DNA of 64,000 nt from Xenorhabdus poinarii G6 (GCF_000968175.1 NZ_FO704551.1:3410001-3474000); one strand, 5' to 3'; counted from the stretch's first letter, positions 1-10,402 are shown. The notes: a model not told the origin generated them from the letters alone. Numbers and translations are program-made.

Positions 1-788
1 GAAACAACGGAGAAAATTTTGATAATGCGGCTCTGTTCGATATTGATAAAACCCATTGCTGCCTGCATTAAAAAGTTAACTTTCTGAAACAGTGATTCAT
101 TGTGCGGCAACAAGGATTCAATATCCCGCAGAATTTCACGCGCCTGTTCCAATTGATTGGTCGGTAAGCGGGCACGGCGCACAAGAAAATTCAGCGCACG
201 CTGGCTATCCATCAAACACAAACGCACTTTCCAGCCAATGTCTTCCTGCTCGGCCAGATTAGACAACGCAGAATCAAATTCATCACCCTGCTTCCCCTTC
301 ATAATGACCCGGCTCAGGGACTCCAGCGCACTGTAGATATTTTCAATCACATCAGCCAATTGTTCGATTTTGGTTTCGAACAAATCCATCAGCAGTTCAT
401 AGGCGTTCCCGTCAACCATCGTCTGATTACGGGCACGCATCCGGTATAATCGAAATGCAGGGAGTTCACGCTCTCGCAATGTGTAGAGACGACCGTCACG
501 GATAGTAAATGCGACAGTCGAGTTGCCAGCATGGTCTTCGGCATCTTCAAAATAGAAGAATGAATGGACATGCATACCATCTTCATCTTCAAAAAAACGC
601 GCGGATGCCTCAATATCATCCAATTCCGTGCGGGTTGCCAGGACTTGTCCCAGCTCATTTTGGACACGGAGGCGATCATGATCCCCCAGACCCACTAAGT
701 CAACCCACATGGCGTCAGATAACTGATCACCTTCTTCAACTTCAAGACGGAGCAGGCGATGATTCTCTAATTTAAATGCGTTCAGCAT
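1..788 (-). CDS. corA: Magnesium/cobalt transporter CorA, 3' end beyond window
   Basis: CorA is the inner-membrane pentameric channel for uptake of Mg2+, Co2+ and Ni2+. About 262 codons are visible, covering the large N-terminal cytoplasmic domain; they align without gaps to E. coli CorA, beginning [11 protein letters not shown] and including the block [18 protein letters not shown]. The two C-terminal membrane helices with the GMN selectivity motif lie outside the window. The start chosen is the ATG at 786-788, which matches the family. The best Shine-Dalgarno (AAGGAG) is better spaced to an out-of-frame ATG seven bases upstream, see findings. The gene has its own promoter just downstream of uvrD, as in E. 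coli, where uvrD and corA are neighbours. Confidence 0.96.
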   Translation of the reverse strand, partial: MLNAFKLENHRLLRLEVEEGDQLSDAMWVDLVGLGDHDRLRVQNELGQVLATRTELDDIEASARFFEDEDGMHVHSFFYFEDAEDHAGNSTVAFTIRDGRLYTLRERELPAFRLYRMRARNQTMVDGNAYELLMDLFETKIEQLADVIENIYSALESLSRVIMKGKQGDEFDSALSNLAEQEDIGWKVRLCLMDSQRALNFLVRRARLPTNQLEQAREILRDIESLLPHNESLFQKVNFLMQAAMGFINIEQSRIIKIFSVV

Positions 789-834
789 GTACCATAAGTC
801 TCCTTATACCCCCTACGTTTATCGTAAGGCGCGA

Positions 835-864
835 ATGTTACGCTTAGAAGAAAAATCCTGTCAA
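835..864 (-). promoter_or_regulatory. Candidate sigma-70 promoter of corA
   Basis: Minus strand shows TTGACA (859-864), an 18-base spacer and TAACAT (835-840), in the 88-base gap between uvrD and corA. It would give a leader of about 40 nt. This leaves no room for the longer Mg-sensing leader described for Salmonella corA unless transcription starts inside uvrD. Confidence 0.6.
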
Positions 865-876
865 CTCTCAACCGGA

Positions 877-3042
877 TTATTGGCTCGTTTCCAGCCTGGC
901 ATAAGCGGCTACCAGCCATTTAATCCCTTCACCCTGAAACGCAATTTGCAACCGGCAATGTTCCCCGCTGCCTTCTATATTGATAATCGTCCCTTCACCA
1001 AATTTAGGATGACGTACACGCTGCCCAAGCGCGTAACCACTGTCACTGGCGCTGATTGGCGTACCAAGCCGTTTGTGACTAACCGGGCGGGAGACGGTTG
1101 CCCGCAGGCGAACTTCTGCCACGCATTCCACCGGAAGTTCACCGATAAAACGCGAGGGACGGTGATGCACTTCCTTACCATATAACCGACGACTTTCCGC
1201 ATAAGTCAGTGTCAGTTTTTCCATCGCTCTGGTCACACCGACATAGGCCAGACGGCGCTCTTCTTCCAACCGGCCGCCCTCGTCAATGGACATCTGGCTC
1301 GGAAACATGCCTTCTTCCATACCGACAATAAAGACTTGTGGGAATTCCAAACCTTTCGCTGAATGCAAAGTCATCAGTTGCACCGCATCCTGACTGGCAT
1401 CTGCCTGACTTTCACCCGATTCAAGTGCGGCATGGGACAGGAAGGCCTGCAATGGCAGCAGATTTTCATCTTCGTCCTGATAGCTGAATTGGCGGGTTGC
1501 GGTGACGAGTTCTTCAAGGTTTTCAATACGCGCCTGCGCCTTTTCGCCTTTTTCCTGTTGATACATCGCCCATAAGCCAGAATCACGGATAATACGATCG
1601 GTCTGTACATGCAATGGCATTTCCTGAGTCTCTGTTTCCAGCGCTTCAATTAACTCAATAAAACGCTGCAAAGCAGAGGCCGCCCGACCCGCCAGCACTT
1701 TTTCCTGTATCAATAATAAGCAACTTTCCCACAAGGTTTTTTGCTGATCACGCGACACCTGACGCACAACATCGAGTGTTCTGTCACCAATGCCACGGGT
1801 TGGCGTATTGACCACGCGTTCAAAAGCCGCATCATCGTGACGGTTTGCGACCAAGCGCAAGTAAGACAAAGCATCTTTGATTTCCTGACGCTCGAAGAAG
1901 CGCTGACCACCGTAAATGCGGTAAGGCATGGCAGCCTGCAACAGTGCTTCTTCCAAGACACGGGATTGCGCATTGCTTCGATACAGGATCGCACACTCTT
2001 TCAGTGCCCCGCCGTTATCCAACCAATGCTTAATACGGCTGACAACATAACGGGATTCATCCAGCTCATTGAAGGCGCTATAAAGGGCAATCGGTTCCCC
2101 TTCACGCCCTTCTGTCCATAAATTTTTACCCAAACGATCATGATTATGGGCAATCAGGGCATTAGCCGCCTTGAGGATATTGCTGGTCGAACGATAATTC
2201 TGTTCCAGACGGATTGTTGCCGTTGCCGGAAAATCGGTGAGGAAGCGCTGAATATTTTCGACCTGAGCCCCACGCCAACCATAGATGGACTGATCATCAT
2301 CCCCGACAATCATGACCTTGCCACTCTCACCAGCCAGAAGACGGATCCAGGCGTATTGAATACTGTTCGTATCCTGAAATTCGTCCACCAGAATATTGGT
2401 GAAACGTGTACGATAATGTTGCAGGATCGGCGGCTTGTTCAACCAGAGTTCATGCGCTCGCAGCAGTAATTCCGCAAAATCCACCAATCCAGCGCGATCA
2501 CACGCTTCCTGATAGGCCTGGTAGATTTTCAGCCAGGTCGCCTCGACCGGATTGCCATAATTTTCAATGTGCTGTGGGCGTAAGCCTTCATCTTTTTTGC
2601 CATTGATGTACCACATTCCCTGACGGGCCGGCCACTGTTTGTCATCCAGATTCATCGCTTTGATGATGCGTTTGATGAGACGATGCTGATCTTCGCTATC
2701 GAGGATCTGAAAATCCTGCGGCAAATTAGCATCCAGATGATGAGCGCGTAACAAGCGGTGAGCAAGACTATGGAATGTGCCAATCCACATGCCTCCCTGA
2801 CTGGTGCCAATCAGGTTTTCAATGCGATGCCGCATCTCAGCCGCCGCTTTATTGGTAAACGTAACCGCCATGATAGAAAATGGCGCCGCATTTTCAACTG
2901 AGAGTAACCATGCGATCCGGTGAACCAATACACGCGTTTTACCACTGCCAGCACCGGCCAGAACCAGCATGTTACTGCGAGATGCTGCGACCGCTTCGCG
3001 TTGTTTGTCATTGAGACTTTCGAGCAGATAAGAAACGTCCAT
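877..3042 (-). CDS. uvrD: DNA helicase II UvrD
   Basis: Superfamily 1A 3'-5' helicase acting in nucleotide excision repair and methyl-directed mismatch repair, where it unwinds the nicked strand. It is 721 residues (E. coli 720). Visible motifs are Walker A AGAGSGKT near residue 32, the Walker B/motif II DEFQDTN near 220, the QNYRST motif near 285, and the C-terminal helicase motifs ending with LTLHSAKGLEFPQV-type residues; the C-terminal Tudor-like segment is present. The start is the ATG at 3042 (MDVSYLLESLNDKQ), identical to the E. coli N terminus; an in-frame ATG three codons upstream is less likely. It is last in the lptM-dapF-yigA-xerC-yigB-uvrD string, 86 bases after yigB. No canonical LexA box was seen upstream, although uvrD is an SOS gene in E. 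coli. Confidence 0.97.
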   Translation of the reverse strand: MDVSYLLESLNDKQREAVAASRSNMLVLAGAGSGKTRVLVHRIAWLLSVENAAPFSIMAVTFTNKAAAEMRHRIENLIGTSQGGMWIGTFHSLAHRLLRAHHLDANLPQDFQILDSEDQHRLIKRIIKAMNLDDKQWPARQGMWYINGKKDEGLRPQHIENYGNPVEATWLKIYQAYQEACDRAGLVDFAELLLRAHELWLNKPPILQHYRTRFTNILVDEFQDTNSIQYAWIRLLAGESGKVMIVGDDDQSIYGWRGAQVENIQRFLTDFPATATIRLEQNYRSTSNILKAANALIAHNHDRLGKNLWTEGREGEPIALYSAFNELDESRYVVSRIKHWLDNGGALKECAILYRSNAQSRVLEEALLQAAMPYRIYGGQRFFERQEIKDALSYLRLVANRHDDAAFERVVNTPTRGIGDRTLDVVRQVSRDQQKTLWESCLLLIQEKVLAGRAASALQRFIELIEALETETQEMPLHVQTDRIIRDSGLWAMYQQEKGEKAQARIENLEELVTATRQFSYQDEDENLLPLQAFLSHAALESGESQADASQDAVQLMTLHSAKGLEFPQVFIVGMEEGMFPSQMSIDEGGRLEEERRLAYVGVTRAMEKLTLTYAESRRLYGKEVHHRPSRFIGELPVECVAEVRLRATVSRPVSHKRLGTPISASDSGYALGQRVRHPKFGEGTIINIEGSGEHCRLQIAFQGEGIKWLVAAYARLETSQ

Positions 3043-3094
3043 AATTACCATCAGTTGTCAGCGGTGACTGGTTTAACATCATAAGATCAACAAG

Positions 3095-3126
3095 TCAGGC
3101 TGTTTTTTATAGAGATTACAGCCTGA
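3095..3126 (-). other. Inverted repeat between yigB and uvrD
   Basis: A perfect 9-base stem (TCAGGCTGT / ACAGCCTGA) with a 14-base loop begins four bases after the yigB stop codon. On the minus transcript it is not followed by a U-tract, so it does not look like an intrinsic terminator. It may protect the upstream mRNA 3' end or partly insulate uvrD. The CTG...CAG outer bases are 16 apart, too far for a LexA box. Confidence 0.5.
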
Positions 3127-3128
3127 AA

Positions 3129-3845
3129 TTATATCAGTGCTATTAAAGAAGCTAAATCAGAAATCTCAACATGTGGGATCAGACGCCCTTCCGGTTCTTG
3201 CATCAAATTTTTATTCCCCATGTTGATCCAGCAAGACTGCATACCACAATAAAGCGCCCCTTTGACATCGGTATTCAGATTATCCCCCACATGCAGAATC
3301 TGATGTACAGGTAGGTTCAGGCGCTCTGCCGCCACATGGTACATATCAGGGTAAGGTTTAGCACGCCCATCAACGCCCGCTTTCAGAACAAACGCAAAAT
3401 AAGGTGCCAGCCCACAGGCGGCCGGTTCCGCATTCCCATTGGTAATTGCCACCAACGGGATTTTTTCCGCCAATACCGCCAACGTCTGATGAGTCGATTG
3501 TGGAACAGGAATTTGATTACGCCAGTAGGTAAAGCAAGACATGATTTCATCTGTACCACGGACGGCTTCCTCATGATTGAAACCATAATGGGTAAACATG
3601 AGTTCTGCGGACTGGCGACGCCATAATGTCATATTGTGGTAAATATCCGGTTCCCGTTCAAGAATGGCCTGACGGTACACATGCAGATCTTCATGCTCAA
3701 AATGACCGAACCGAGCATCGTACTGCCTGATAAAACATAACACTTCTTTTTCGGTTTTCTCGATGACAGGATGATTATCGTAAAGGGTATCATCCAGATC
3801 GAAAGTCATCGCAGCAAACGGCGCGAGCGGCCGATAAAAACGCAT
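3129..3845 (-). CDS. yigB: HAD-superfamily phosphatase YigB (FMN phosphatase type)
   Basis: Haloacid dehalogenase family hydrolase; the E. coli homologue dephosphorylates 5-amino-6-(5-phosphoribitylamino)uracil in riboflavin synthesis and FMN in vitro. It is 238 residues, exactly the E. coli length. The nucleophile motif FDLDDTLYD is near residue 15-23, the second motif ITNGN near 132, and the C-terminal metal-binding motif HVGDNLNTDV near 190. The ATG overlaps the TAA stop of xerC (TAATG), so translation is probably coupled. Downstream is an inverted repeat and then uvrD. The product assignment rests on family similarity over the full length. Confidence 0.93.
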   Translation of the reverse strand: MRFYRPLAPFAAMTFDLDDTLYDNHPVIEKTEKEVLCFIRQYDARFGHFEHEDLHVYRQAILEREPDIYHNMTLWRRQSAELMFTHYGFNHEEAVRGTDEIMSCFTYWRNQIPVPQSTHQTLAVLAEKIPLVAITNGNAEPAACGLAPYFAFVLKAGVDGRAKPYPDMYHVAAERLNLPVHQILHVGDNLNTDVKGALYCGMQSCWINMGNKNLMQEPEGRLIPHVEISDLASLIALI

Positions 3846-4759
3846 TATGATTTCCCTCGTTTGGCTCTGGGGTGCGCCACATCATAAACTTTTGTCAGGT
3901 GTTGAAAATCCAAATGGGTATAGATCTGGGTGGTCGACAGGTTCGCATGACCCAATAATTCTTGTACTGCCCGCAGATCACCACTGGATTCCAGAATATG
4001 TGTGGCAAAAGAGTGACGTAATTTATGGGGGTTGATGTGACTGCTAACACCTTGCCGAATCCCCCACTGTTCAAAGCGTTTCTGTACGTTACGGGCCGAG
4101 ATGCGTTTCCCGCTCTGGCTGGAAATAAAAACCGCATCATCTTCCGGTTTAAATAATTCCCGCATTTCCAGCCAACGCTGGAGCCATGCCTGCGCCATAC
4201 GGCCAAACGGCACTTTTCGCTCTTTGCTACCCTTGCCATGAACCCAGACTTCCCCACTTTCCAAATCCAGATGACGACAATCAAGCCCGACCAGCTCAGA
4301 CAAACGCAATCCCGCACCATACATGACTTCCAACATCGTTCTGTCACGCACTGACAGCGGATCATTCAAATTAATGTTGAGCAGTTGATTCACTTCGTCC
4401 ACATCCATATTTTTAGGCAAGTGGCGTTTTTTGCGCGGGGTACTGACTGTTTTAGCGGGATTTGCCTCCAGTTTATTTTGCATGACCATCCAGTCAAGAA
4501 AACAACGCAGAGAAGAAAGACGCAGGGCAAGGCTGGCAGACTGTAATCCCGCTCGACGACTGCGGGTCGTCAACATTCTGACTTTAGCCGGGTCCAGATC
4601 CGGCCACTGATCGATGCCCATCTCCAGTGACATTTGCGCCAAAACCACCAAATGACGTCGGTAGTTAGTAATGGTGACGGGGCTTAAGCGTCGTTCAACC
4701 CGCAAATAGAGCAGAAAGTCTTCCACAGGAGCTAACAGTAAATCAATCGGTTGGCTCAT
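3845..4759 (-). CDS. xerC: Tyrosine recombinase XerC
   Basis: Site-specific recombinase that with XerD resolves chromosome dimers at dif. It is 304 residues (E. coli 298). The N-terminal SAM-like DNA-binding domain covers about residues 1-100 and the catalytic domain about 110-290. The catalytic set is visible: Arg in [12 protein letters not shown], Lys in [12 protein letters not shown], the H-x-x-R of [12 protein letters not shown], His in [10 protein letters not shown] and the nucleophile Tyr in QIYTHL. It overlaps the upstream DUF484 gene by four bases (ATGA) and the downstream yigB by one stop/start junction, so these genes form one translationally coupled block with dapF, as in E. coli. 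Confidence 0.97.
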   Translation of the reverse strand: MSQPIDLLLAPVEDFLLYLRVERRLSPVTITNYRRHLVVLAQMSLEMGIDQWPDLDPAKVRMLTTRSRRAGLQSASLALRLSSLRCFLDWMVMQNKLEANPAKTVSTPRKKRHLPKNMDVDEVNQLLNINLNDPLSVRDRTMLEVMYGAGLRLSELVGLDCRHLDLESGEVWVHGKGSKERKVPFGRMAQAWLQRWLEMRELFKPEDDAVFISSQSGKRISARNVQKRFEQWGIRQGVSSHINPHKLRHSFATHILESSGDLRAVQELLGHANLSTTQIYTHLDFQHLTKVYDVAHPRAKRGKS

Positions 4760-5460
4760 GCGCGTTCAATCCAACGGGACAATAACCCCGGTAGCAGCTT
4801 CGCCAAATGGTCGAGCATGTCAGTCCCCATGTCTTCGTGATAATGCTGTTTATTGTGGCTATTGAAAATCACCATGCCTAAATCCCCGTGTGATCCCAGC
4901 AGGGAAATTGCCACAGAACCCACATGGCGCGCCTGTGGCATTAACAGGAGGATCTCCGGGCCATGTAAGCGACCAAGATAATGATTTTTTTCACCAAATC
5001 GTTTAATACGGACAGTTTCAAAGGCGTAACGGGAAATCGCCAACTCAGGGGCGTTTTGTGGTGCCCCCAGATGCCATTTATCACTGAATAACCGAATATA
5101 ACTGTTACTCAATCCAAGTGCTTTTGACCATGAACTCAGACAGGAGAGAAACGCCTGCAAGCTCTGAACGCCAGAGAGATCAGACAGAAGTTGCAATAAA
5201 CGGCTAAACAGTATTTCATTCTGCTTCGCCTGCTCGACCAAGTGGTTCAGGTCGTCTTCCAGATAACAGATGCGTTTCCTCTGGCGATTCATATGCCATT
5301 CCATCAAAGAGATACATTCCCGTACCGGATGGGGAATCTTGATCTTATCGACCATACTCGCATTACGGATAAAAAATTCCGGATTATTCACCAAATAATC
5401 CACTACAGCTTGATCATTCAGTCTTTTTTCGATGTGCAATGGATCGTTTTTTTCACTCAT
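4756..5460 (-). CDS. yigA: DUF484 (YigA family) GAF-like protein
   Basis: Conserved DUF484 protein of 234 residues, found between dapF and xerC in enterobacteria; biochemical function is unknown. The N-terminal part ([15 protein letters not shown]) and the block with [16 protein letters not shown] are the family hallmark, followed by a predicted coiled region (about 50-80) and a GAF-like fold containing [13 protein letters not shown] and the closing [13 protein letters not shown]. The start chosen is the ATG at 5460 (MSEKNDP), five codons inside the longest open frame. It overlaps xerC by ATGA. The conserved position next to a recombinase is suggestive but does not prove a role in dif recombination. 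Confidence 0.9.
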   Translation of the reverse strand: MSEKNDPLHIEKRLNDQAVVDYLVNNPEFFIRNASMVDKIKIPHPVRECISLMEWHMNRQRKRICYLEDDLNHLVEQAKQNEILFSRLLQLLSDLSGVQSLQAFLSCLSSWSKALGLSNSYIRLFSDKWHLGAPQNAPELAISRYAFETVRIKRFGEKNHYLGRLHGPEILLLMPQARHVGSVAISLLGSHGDLGMVIFNSHNKQHYHEDMGTDMLDHLAKLLPGLLSRWIERA

Positions 5461-5508
5461 TTTCCAGTGCCCCATATTTCAGGAATGACTCAGTCAACAC
5501 AGAATCAA

Positions 5509-6333
5509 TCACAAATGAATCGTACCATCATAGATGTGGGTTGCTGGCCCGGTCATAAAAAGGGGGTTACCCGGCCCATCCCAACGAATTTGCAATATCC
5601 CCCCTGGAAGATCAACTCGAACTTGCTTATCCAGCAGATCCTGTTGAATACCGACTGCGACAGCAGCACAGGCTCCGCTACCACATGCCTGCGTCTCACC
5701 AACACCACGCTCAAAGACACGCAAGCGGATATGCCCCCGGTTCATTATCTGCATGAAACCAATATTAGCCCGTTCAGGAAAACGTTCATGGCTTTCTAAT
5801 ACAGGCCCCAAGATTGCCACTTCGGCCGTGTCTACATCATCAACCGCTATAACGCAGTGAGGATTCCCCATTGACACAACCCCACAGAGCACGGTGCGTT
5901 CGACAGCGCGAATAATATAGGTTTTCTCCGCTTTATGCGCGCGGAAAGGAACACGCTGCGGTTCAAAAACCGGTTCTCCCATGTTGACACAGACTTGATC
6001 ATCATGTGTGATGCTCAACACCATCCGCCCTGCTTGCGTACTGACCTTGATGTCACGTTTATTGGTCAGCCCCTTCAGACGAACAAAACGAGCGAAGCAA
6101 CGTGCACCATTACCACACTGAGAAACTTCACTACCATCAGCGTTAAAAATGCGATAGTGAAAATCTAAGTCAGGATCATAGGGGGCTTCAACAATCAAGA
6201 GCTGATCAAAGCCGACCCCCGTATGTCGATCAGCCAGACGACAAATTAACTCTGGAGAAAAATAAACATTTTGGGTCACTGCATCAACGACCATAAAGTC
6301 GTTGCCAAGACCATGCATTTTGGCGAACTGCAT
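5509..6333 (-). CDS. dapF: Diaminopimelate epimerase
   Basis: Converts LL-diaminopimelate to the meso form, the precursor of lysine and the cross-linking residue of peptidoglycan. It is 274 residues, the same length as in E. coli, and the sequence is very close to it. The two catalytic cysteines are visible: [13 protein letters not shown] near residue 73 and [13 protein letters not shown] near 217. The start is the ATG at 6333 ([13 protein letters not shown]), four codons into the open frame. lptM lies 40 bases upstream and the DUF484 gene 48 bases downstream, all on the minus strand, the typical enterobacterial order. Confidence 0.98.
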   Translation of the reverse strand: MQFAKMHGLGNDFMVVDAVTQNVYFSPELICRLADRHTGVGFDQLLIVEAPYDPDLDFHYRIFNADGSEVSQCGNGARCFARFVRLKGLTNKRDIKVSTQAGRMVLSITHDDQVCVNMGEPVFEPQRVPFRAHKAEKTYIIRAVERTVLCGVVSMGNPHCVIAVDDVDTAEVAILGPVLESHERFPERANIGFMQIMNRGHIRLRVFERGVGETQACGSGACAAVAVGIQQDLLDKQVRVDLPGGILQIRWDGPGNPLFMTGPATHIYDGTIHL

Positions 6334-6373
6334 ATATGACTCCAAGATAGCTCACTGGCGCGAGCCACTCTCA

Positions 6374-6577
6374 CTAAGCACCCATTGATATATTGTCTTT
6401 TGATCCCCGGTTTTCTGATGCCAGGTTTTTTGACCATTTTTCTGGCTGTGCCTTATCCATGTTGTGCATAGAAACCGATGCCGCAGGGGGAAAATAGAGC
6501 GGACCTTTCAAGCCACAACCTGTCAGAGAAAGTAATGTTATGATAGTCAGTGACCAACGAAGTTGTTTTTTCATCAT
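6374..6577 (-). CDS. lptM: Small lipoprotein LptM (YifL)
   Basis: A 67-residue lipoprotein. The signal peptide has a basic start (KKQLR), a hydrophobic core and the lipobox LTGC with the lipidated Cys at about residue 21, followed by the invariant GLKGPLYFPPA. In E. coli, LptM (formerly YifL) binds the LptDE translocon and promotes correct disulfide formation in LptD. The tail after residue 33 is low in conservation and polar. Two adjacent ATG codons compete for start; the first is given. It heads the dapF-xerC-uvrD block and is divergent from cyaY. Confidence 0.92.
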   Translation of the reverse strand: MMKKQLRWSLTIITLLSLTGCGLKGPLYFPPAASVSMHNMDKAQPEKWSKNLASENRGSKDNISMGA

Positions 6578-6652
6578 ATTAATGCCTGTGATTCATATGC
6601 TAATACTCTCTATAATCGCAGCTAGGCCCTGAAAAGCAAATAGGAAATAAAC

Positions 6653-6973
6653 ATGAACGATAGTGAATTTCATCAATTGGCCGACCAATTGATGCTTCAT
6701 CTTGAAGAGCAACTGGATAATTACGATGGCGATTCAGATATTGACTACGAAACAAACGGGGGGGTGATGACGCTGAGTTTTGAAAACGGCAGTAAAATCA
6801 TCATTAATCGTCAGGAGCCTTTCCATCAGGTATGGCTGGCAACCAAAAGCGGCGGCTACCATTTTAATTATCGGGATAACCAATGGATCTGCGATCGCAG
6901 CGGCAATGATTTTCTTGCCATGCTGGCACACGCCATCACTGAACAGAGCGGTGAGTCCTTTCAATTTTCATGA
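6653..6973 (+). CDS. cyaY: Bacterial frataxin CyaY
   Basis: Frataxin homologue that binds iron and modulates the IscS cysteine desulfurase in Fe-S cluster assembly. It is 106 residues (E. coli 106). The acidic N-terminal helix ([17 protein letters not shown], about residues 17-33) carries the iron-binding carboxylates. The central beta-sheet block includes [19 protein letters not shown] and the conserved QVWLA, followed by [13 protein letters not shown] good Shine-Dalgarno (AGGAAA) lies eight bases before the ATG. It is divergent from lptM and convergent with cyaA, the same arrangement as in E. coli. Confidence 0.96.
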   Translation: MNDSEFHQLADQLMLHLEEQLDNYDGDSDIDYETNGGVMTLSFENGSKIIINRQEPFHQVWLATKSGGYHFNYRDNQWICDRSGNDFLAMLAHAITEQSGESFQFS

Positions 6974-7031
6974 GCCTCTTTCACTGGCAGCGATAAAACA
7001 GTGATCCCATAAAAACAATCGTTTAATAGCA

Positions 7032-7061
7032 ACAGGCGCCTAATGTACTGTGGGCGCTTGT
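7032..7061. other. Hairpin between convergent cyaY and cyaA
   Basis: ACAGGCGCC pairs with GGCGCTTGT (nine pairs including one G-U) around a 12-base loop. Neither strand has a convincing T-tract after it. It probably acts as a structured 3' end for one or both transcripts, but this is an inference. Confidence 0.35.
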
Positions 7062-7089
7062 GTTAACAGGATGAATATCTTCATTTTTA

Positions 7090-9687
7090 TCAATAATGAT
7101 ACAGTGAACGATAAGGTTCATTCGCACATGTTTCATCACGTTGCCCATCAACATGAGTCCTTTCATTATCCACGTCAATACCATCCACCGGGAACACGCC
7201 ATCGATAAATGGTGCAACATGGGTACGTTCACCTTTTTGCGCAATTTGATAGAACTGCGGCAAGTTGAAGTTGATAAAACTGGAACCATAAGTAAAACGA
7301 TCATGCGATGATGAATAAAAACGGCTGATATCCTGCACTAACTCTTCTTTGCTGCCTTCACAATGAGAATAAATTTCTACCCGATTGGATTCATCAAGAA
7401 TATAAATATTGAACCCCTGTTCTTTTTCAATATCCTCGAAAAAGAACTGAATAATCCCCTCACAGGCAAAACCATCAATGACTGACGGTAAATGTTTTTC
7501 TTTAGTATCAATTTTAACAGGTAAACCATGCAGTTTCGTATTGGAAATCGCGCCGTAGAACTCTATTGCGTTTTCCAATTTTTGCACCGATACGTTTAAC
7601 CGTTCGAAAAACAGCCCCCATGTTTGCCCTGAAATCCGTAACGCCTTAAAGCGATTTGGATCTTGTCGATTACTGGACAAACGTAGCTCTATACATTCGG
7701 AAATTAATTGCTGGATACGTGTACGGATCAAACCACGTAAGTGTGCGCTATAACAGAAAACTTCAACATCAGCAGGTGGTGCTGCATCTCGATGCATTTT
7801 ACCCAATATGGTTTTTAAGGCTTCCAGTACTGATTGTTCCCCACTGAAATGTAAGGTTCTCACTTCGTTCCACGAATTGCGATACAGTAAATCAATGCTC
7901 CCGACCAGACATTGTTGCGATTCGCCAAAACTGAAAACATTCAGATTTCTTAAATCAAAGCGGACAATGTGCTCGGAAAAAGCAGCCGTTGGATCTTGCT
8001 CTAAATTAACAATAATCGCCAAGTGACGAATTTCACAAGGGCTGTATAACGCTTTTGGTGTGGGAGCGGGTAAGCGGATCGGGAAATGCGTCGCAATATC
8101 ATCCACCAAATCACCCAGTTTTTTCCTGTCACACTGGGATTGCCCATGATGCATATAGAGTCGGGTTTCTTTGGTCAGCAGGCCATTGAAATAAGTCCAG
8201 GCAACCAATTTATTCAGGTAACGGTTATATTCCAATGGCTGATGACCCACGATTGATTCAATCGTGGGAGCATGATTGTAAAGATACCAGCCACTGCGGT
8301 TTGCCCGCCCCGGCGGCACATAAATGAAGGTCAAATCTTTTTCTGACAGATCCGGTGATATCTGAGGATTCACCAACGTCACTTTACCGGGCAAGGCTTC
8401 AAAAGCCGCATACAATTTACGGGTCAATACACCAATATCTTGCGGGCTGGCACTGATACTCAAATTATTACGGCGGGCAAAACGGATAAGGTTGCGATAA
8501 CTCTGCATCATGGTATCAAGCAATTCATTATGGGCGTCACGCACCTGCTCAATTTTCCATGCGTTACGATTATCCAGCATCGTCAATTTACTTTCATCCC
8601 AACCCCACTCACGCACTAACTGGGATATCACCTGCCGACGCCATCCAGTACAACCTTGATCATCCCGGCTTTCCAGCACTTTCTCGCATACCTTCAGATA
8701 GAAACAACGACGCGCCAAATCAAGGCGCGTAAGGTCGTTCGTAGCAACAAGATAACGGGTTACACGCTCCAGCATCATGCTATAGGCATCAAGCCCAAAG
8801 GAAACTATTGCGCCATCATGAAAATGTTGCTTCATTTCCATCGCCAACAGTTTTCCATTGGGGTATTCCCATGAATACGCTTCCAGCAATAGGCTTTTCA
8901 ATACGGCTTTATACGGCGAATCCACACTTTTATAAAGCTGCCAGAGACTCGCGCCAAAATATTCTTCTGCAGATAACTCGCTCAAGCCGCCCAGATCTAA
9001 CCACTCATTGGGAGTCAATACGCCCTGAGCATAGAGCGAAAGCACATATTCATCGTAATGTGCTTCCTCTTCCACCGGCACCATGGCCCAAAGCAAACGT
9101 TTACCCGCCATGCAAACCGCCGTGCGATAAAATTCATCAAGCAGAAGAATATGTTGGGTAGAGCCGCAGTCTTCACCATTCAGACTGCCGCTGGCGTTAT
9201 GCCGAAAACGGTTTTCATCAATCAGAAAAAAGGTCACTTCAATACCCTGTGAAGCGGCCCACTGCGTTATCAAGGTGCATTTTTGTTCCAGCAAGGCTTT
9301 CTCATCATTGTCCAACCAGGATTGATGACAAACCCAAATATCGACGTCAGAAGAACAACTTTGCCCGATCGAAGAGGTGCTGCCCATAGAGTAAATGCCC
9401 GTAATCGGTAATTCACCATTGGATTTATGCGATGAAACCGCTGGCAAAGCAGCAATAAGTTGGCTGTCCAAAAACGGTTGTGATTCATCAGGCATAAAAA
9501 AGCAAACGCCATGAGGAATATCGCCTTTGATATAACCGGGCATCATTGGATGATGGTAATGTAATAATACTGGAATTAAATTATAAACTTGCTTAAACAC
9601 ATCGCCCATTAAGCTGGTGGCGCGTTCTAATCTAAGTTGGTTAATTGCATCCAGTCGCTGCTTTAGCGTTTCAATATAGAGATACAA
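7090..9687 (-). CDS. cyaA: Class I adenylate cyclase
   Basis: Makes cAMP from ATP, the second messenger read by CRP, and is activated by phosphorylated EIIA-Glc. It is 865 residues; E. coli CyaA is 848. The N-terminal catalytic half contains the nucleotidyltransferase-like motif [20 protein letters not shown] (about 100-120). The C-terminal half is the glucose-sensitive regulatory region, with the conserved [20 protein letters not shown] block near 810; the last 40 or so residues are divergent and account for the extra length. The start codon is TTG (9685-9687, TTG-TAT-CTC-TAT), as in E. coli cyaA, where the UUG start limits expression. A conserved CRP site lies about 110 bases upstream. Confidence 0.98.
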   Translation of the reverse strand: MYLYIETLKQRLDAINQLRLERATSLMGDVFKQVYNLIPVLLHYHHPMMPGYIKGDIPHGVCFFMPDESQPFLDSQLIAALPAVSSHKSNGELPITGIYSMGSTSSIGQSCSSDVDIWVCHQSWLDNDEKALLEQKCTLITQWAASQGIEVTFFLIDENRFRHNASGSLNGEDCGSTQHILLLDEFYRTAVCMAGKRLLWAMVPVEEEAHYDEYVLSLYAQGVLTPNEWLDLGGLSELSAEEYFGASLWQLYKSVDSPYKAVLKSLLLEAYSWEYPNGKLLAMEMKQHFHDGAIVSFGLDAYSMMLERVTRYLVATNDLTRLDLARRCFYLKVCEKVLESRDDQGCTGWRRQVISQLVREWGWDESKLTMLDNRNAWKIEQVRDAHNELLDTMMQSYRNLIRFARRNNLSISASPQDIGVLTRKLYAAFEALPGKVTLVNPQISPDLSEKDLTFIYVPPGRANRSGWYLYNHAPTIESIVGHQPLEYNRYLNKLVAWTYFNGLLTKETRLYMHHGQSQCDRKKLGDLVDDIATHFPIRLPAPTPKALYSPCEIRHLAIIVNLEQDPTAAFSEHIVRFDLRNLNVFSFGESQQCLVGSIDLLYRNSWNEVRTLHFSGEQSVLEALKTILGKMHRDAAPPADVEVFCYSAHLRGLIRTRIQQLISECIELRLSSNRQDPNRFKALRISGQTWGLFFERLNVSVQKLENAIEFYGAISNTKLHGLPVKIDTKEKHLPSVIDGFACEGIIQFFFEDIEKEQGFNIYILDESNRVEIYSHCEGSKEELVQDISRFYSSSHDRFTYGSSFINFNLPQFYQIAQKGERTHVAPFIDGVFPVDGIDVDNERTHVDGQRDETCANEPYRSLYHY

Positions 9688-9792
9688 GAGTTTCGCCTGA
9701 TATCAGTTCCAGTGCCTAAAGTAGTCCCCTGTTTCCGATCATGCGTGGTCTTAAAAGAGCATCTAGAATTATTTTTACAAACTTATTGTCGG

Positions 9793-9814
9793 AAACGTGA
9801 TCAATTTAACACCT
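9793..9814 (-). promoter_or_regulatory. CRP-binding site of the cyaA promoter
   Basis: The minus strand reads AGGTGTTAAATTGATCACGT, which agrees base for base with the CRP site remembered for E. coli cyaA P2. Binding of cAMP-CRP there represses cyaA and closes a negative feedback loop. The site is about 105-127 bases upstream of the TTG start codon. Confidence 0.85.
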
Positions 9815-10402
9815 TGCAGTCAAAGCGTAAAGCCTGCCCTACCATCTTTTCCTGTTCACTGCAATAAGCAAAATAGAATTAACTCGTTGTAAAATATTAA
9901 GTTAATCACGAAATAAACATAATAATCTATTTTTTAACCTCACAATTTAAACACGTTCTTATCATTCGATAATTTTTCCTATCGCGGAAGTAACGCATTG
10001 TCAGTACATCACGTCTTCCATCCTTTATTTAATCTCATCTTTTTTTATTGTTAAATATCTTCACTGTATTTTTATTATCAAGTTGAACATAAATGTCAAT
10101 CTGCTTTTAAATCAAGCTGTTTGTTTATTTTCTCCATCCAAAAAAAATATTATTTTAATCTTTAAAATTCTTTTTATCTTATAACCTGTCTATCCATAGA
10201 CTCTTTCAATCTTTCCTGGCTTCTTCGTCACTGGAAAAAAAATCATTGAAATGTTAAAACTGACACTATTTTCTCACTAACTGGTGGTTAAAAACGACGA
10301 TTCCCAAACAACGCCAGCTTGTTCAGCGATCAATAAAACAACAAGTGGGCAGGGAAATAATTAGAAACCATGAGTTAATACGATTATTCAATATATTTAT
10401 CC
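9815..10402. other. Long AT-rich cyaA-hemC divergent intergenic region
   Basis: About 590 bases without a gene between the cyaA control region and hemC. It is strongly AT-rich, with several T and A tracts (for example around 10039 and 10140). No open frame with a ribosome site, no tRNA and no clear intrinsic terminator was seen. It must hold the hemC promoter, but I could not pick one confidently. Confidence 0.6.

Noticed and set aside
787..1185. 132-residue frame antisense to the 3' end of uvrD
   Set aside because: Antisense to a conserved coding region; codon use follows uvrD, not an independent gene.
3095..3126. LexA box upstream of uvrD
   Set aside because: The CTG and CAG ends are 16 bases apart, whereas LexA needs 10.
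3845..4759. Phage or integron integrase suggesting a mobile element
   Set aside because: Length, neighbours and sequence are those of chromosomal XerC in the dapF-uvrD block.
5242..5799. 185-residue open frame antisense to the DUF484 gene and dapF
   Set aside because: It is an antisense shadow of two well-conserved genes with no family resemblance.
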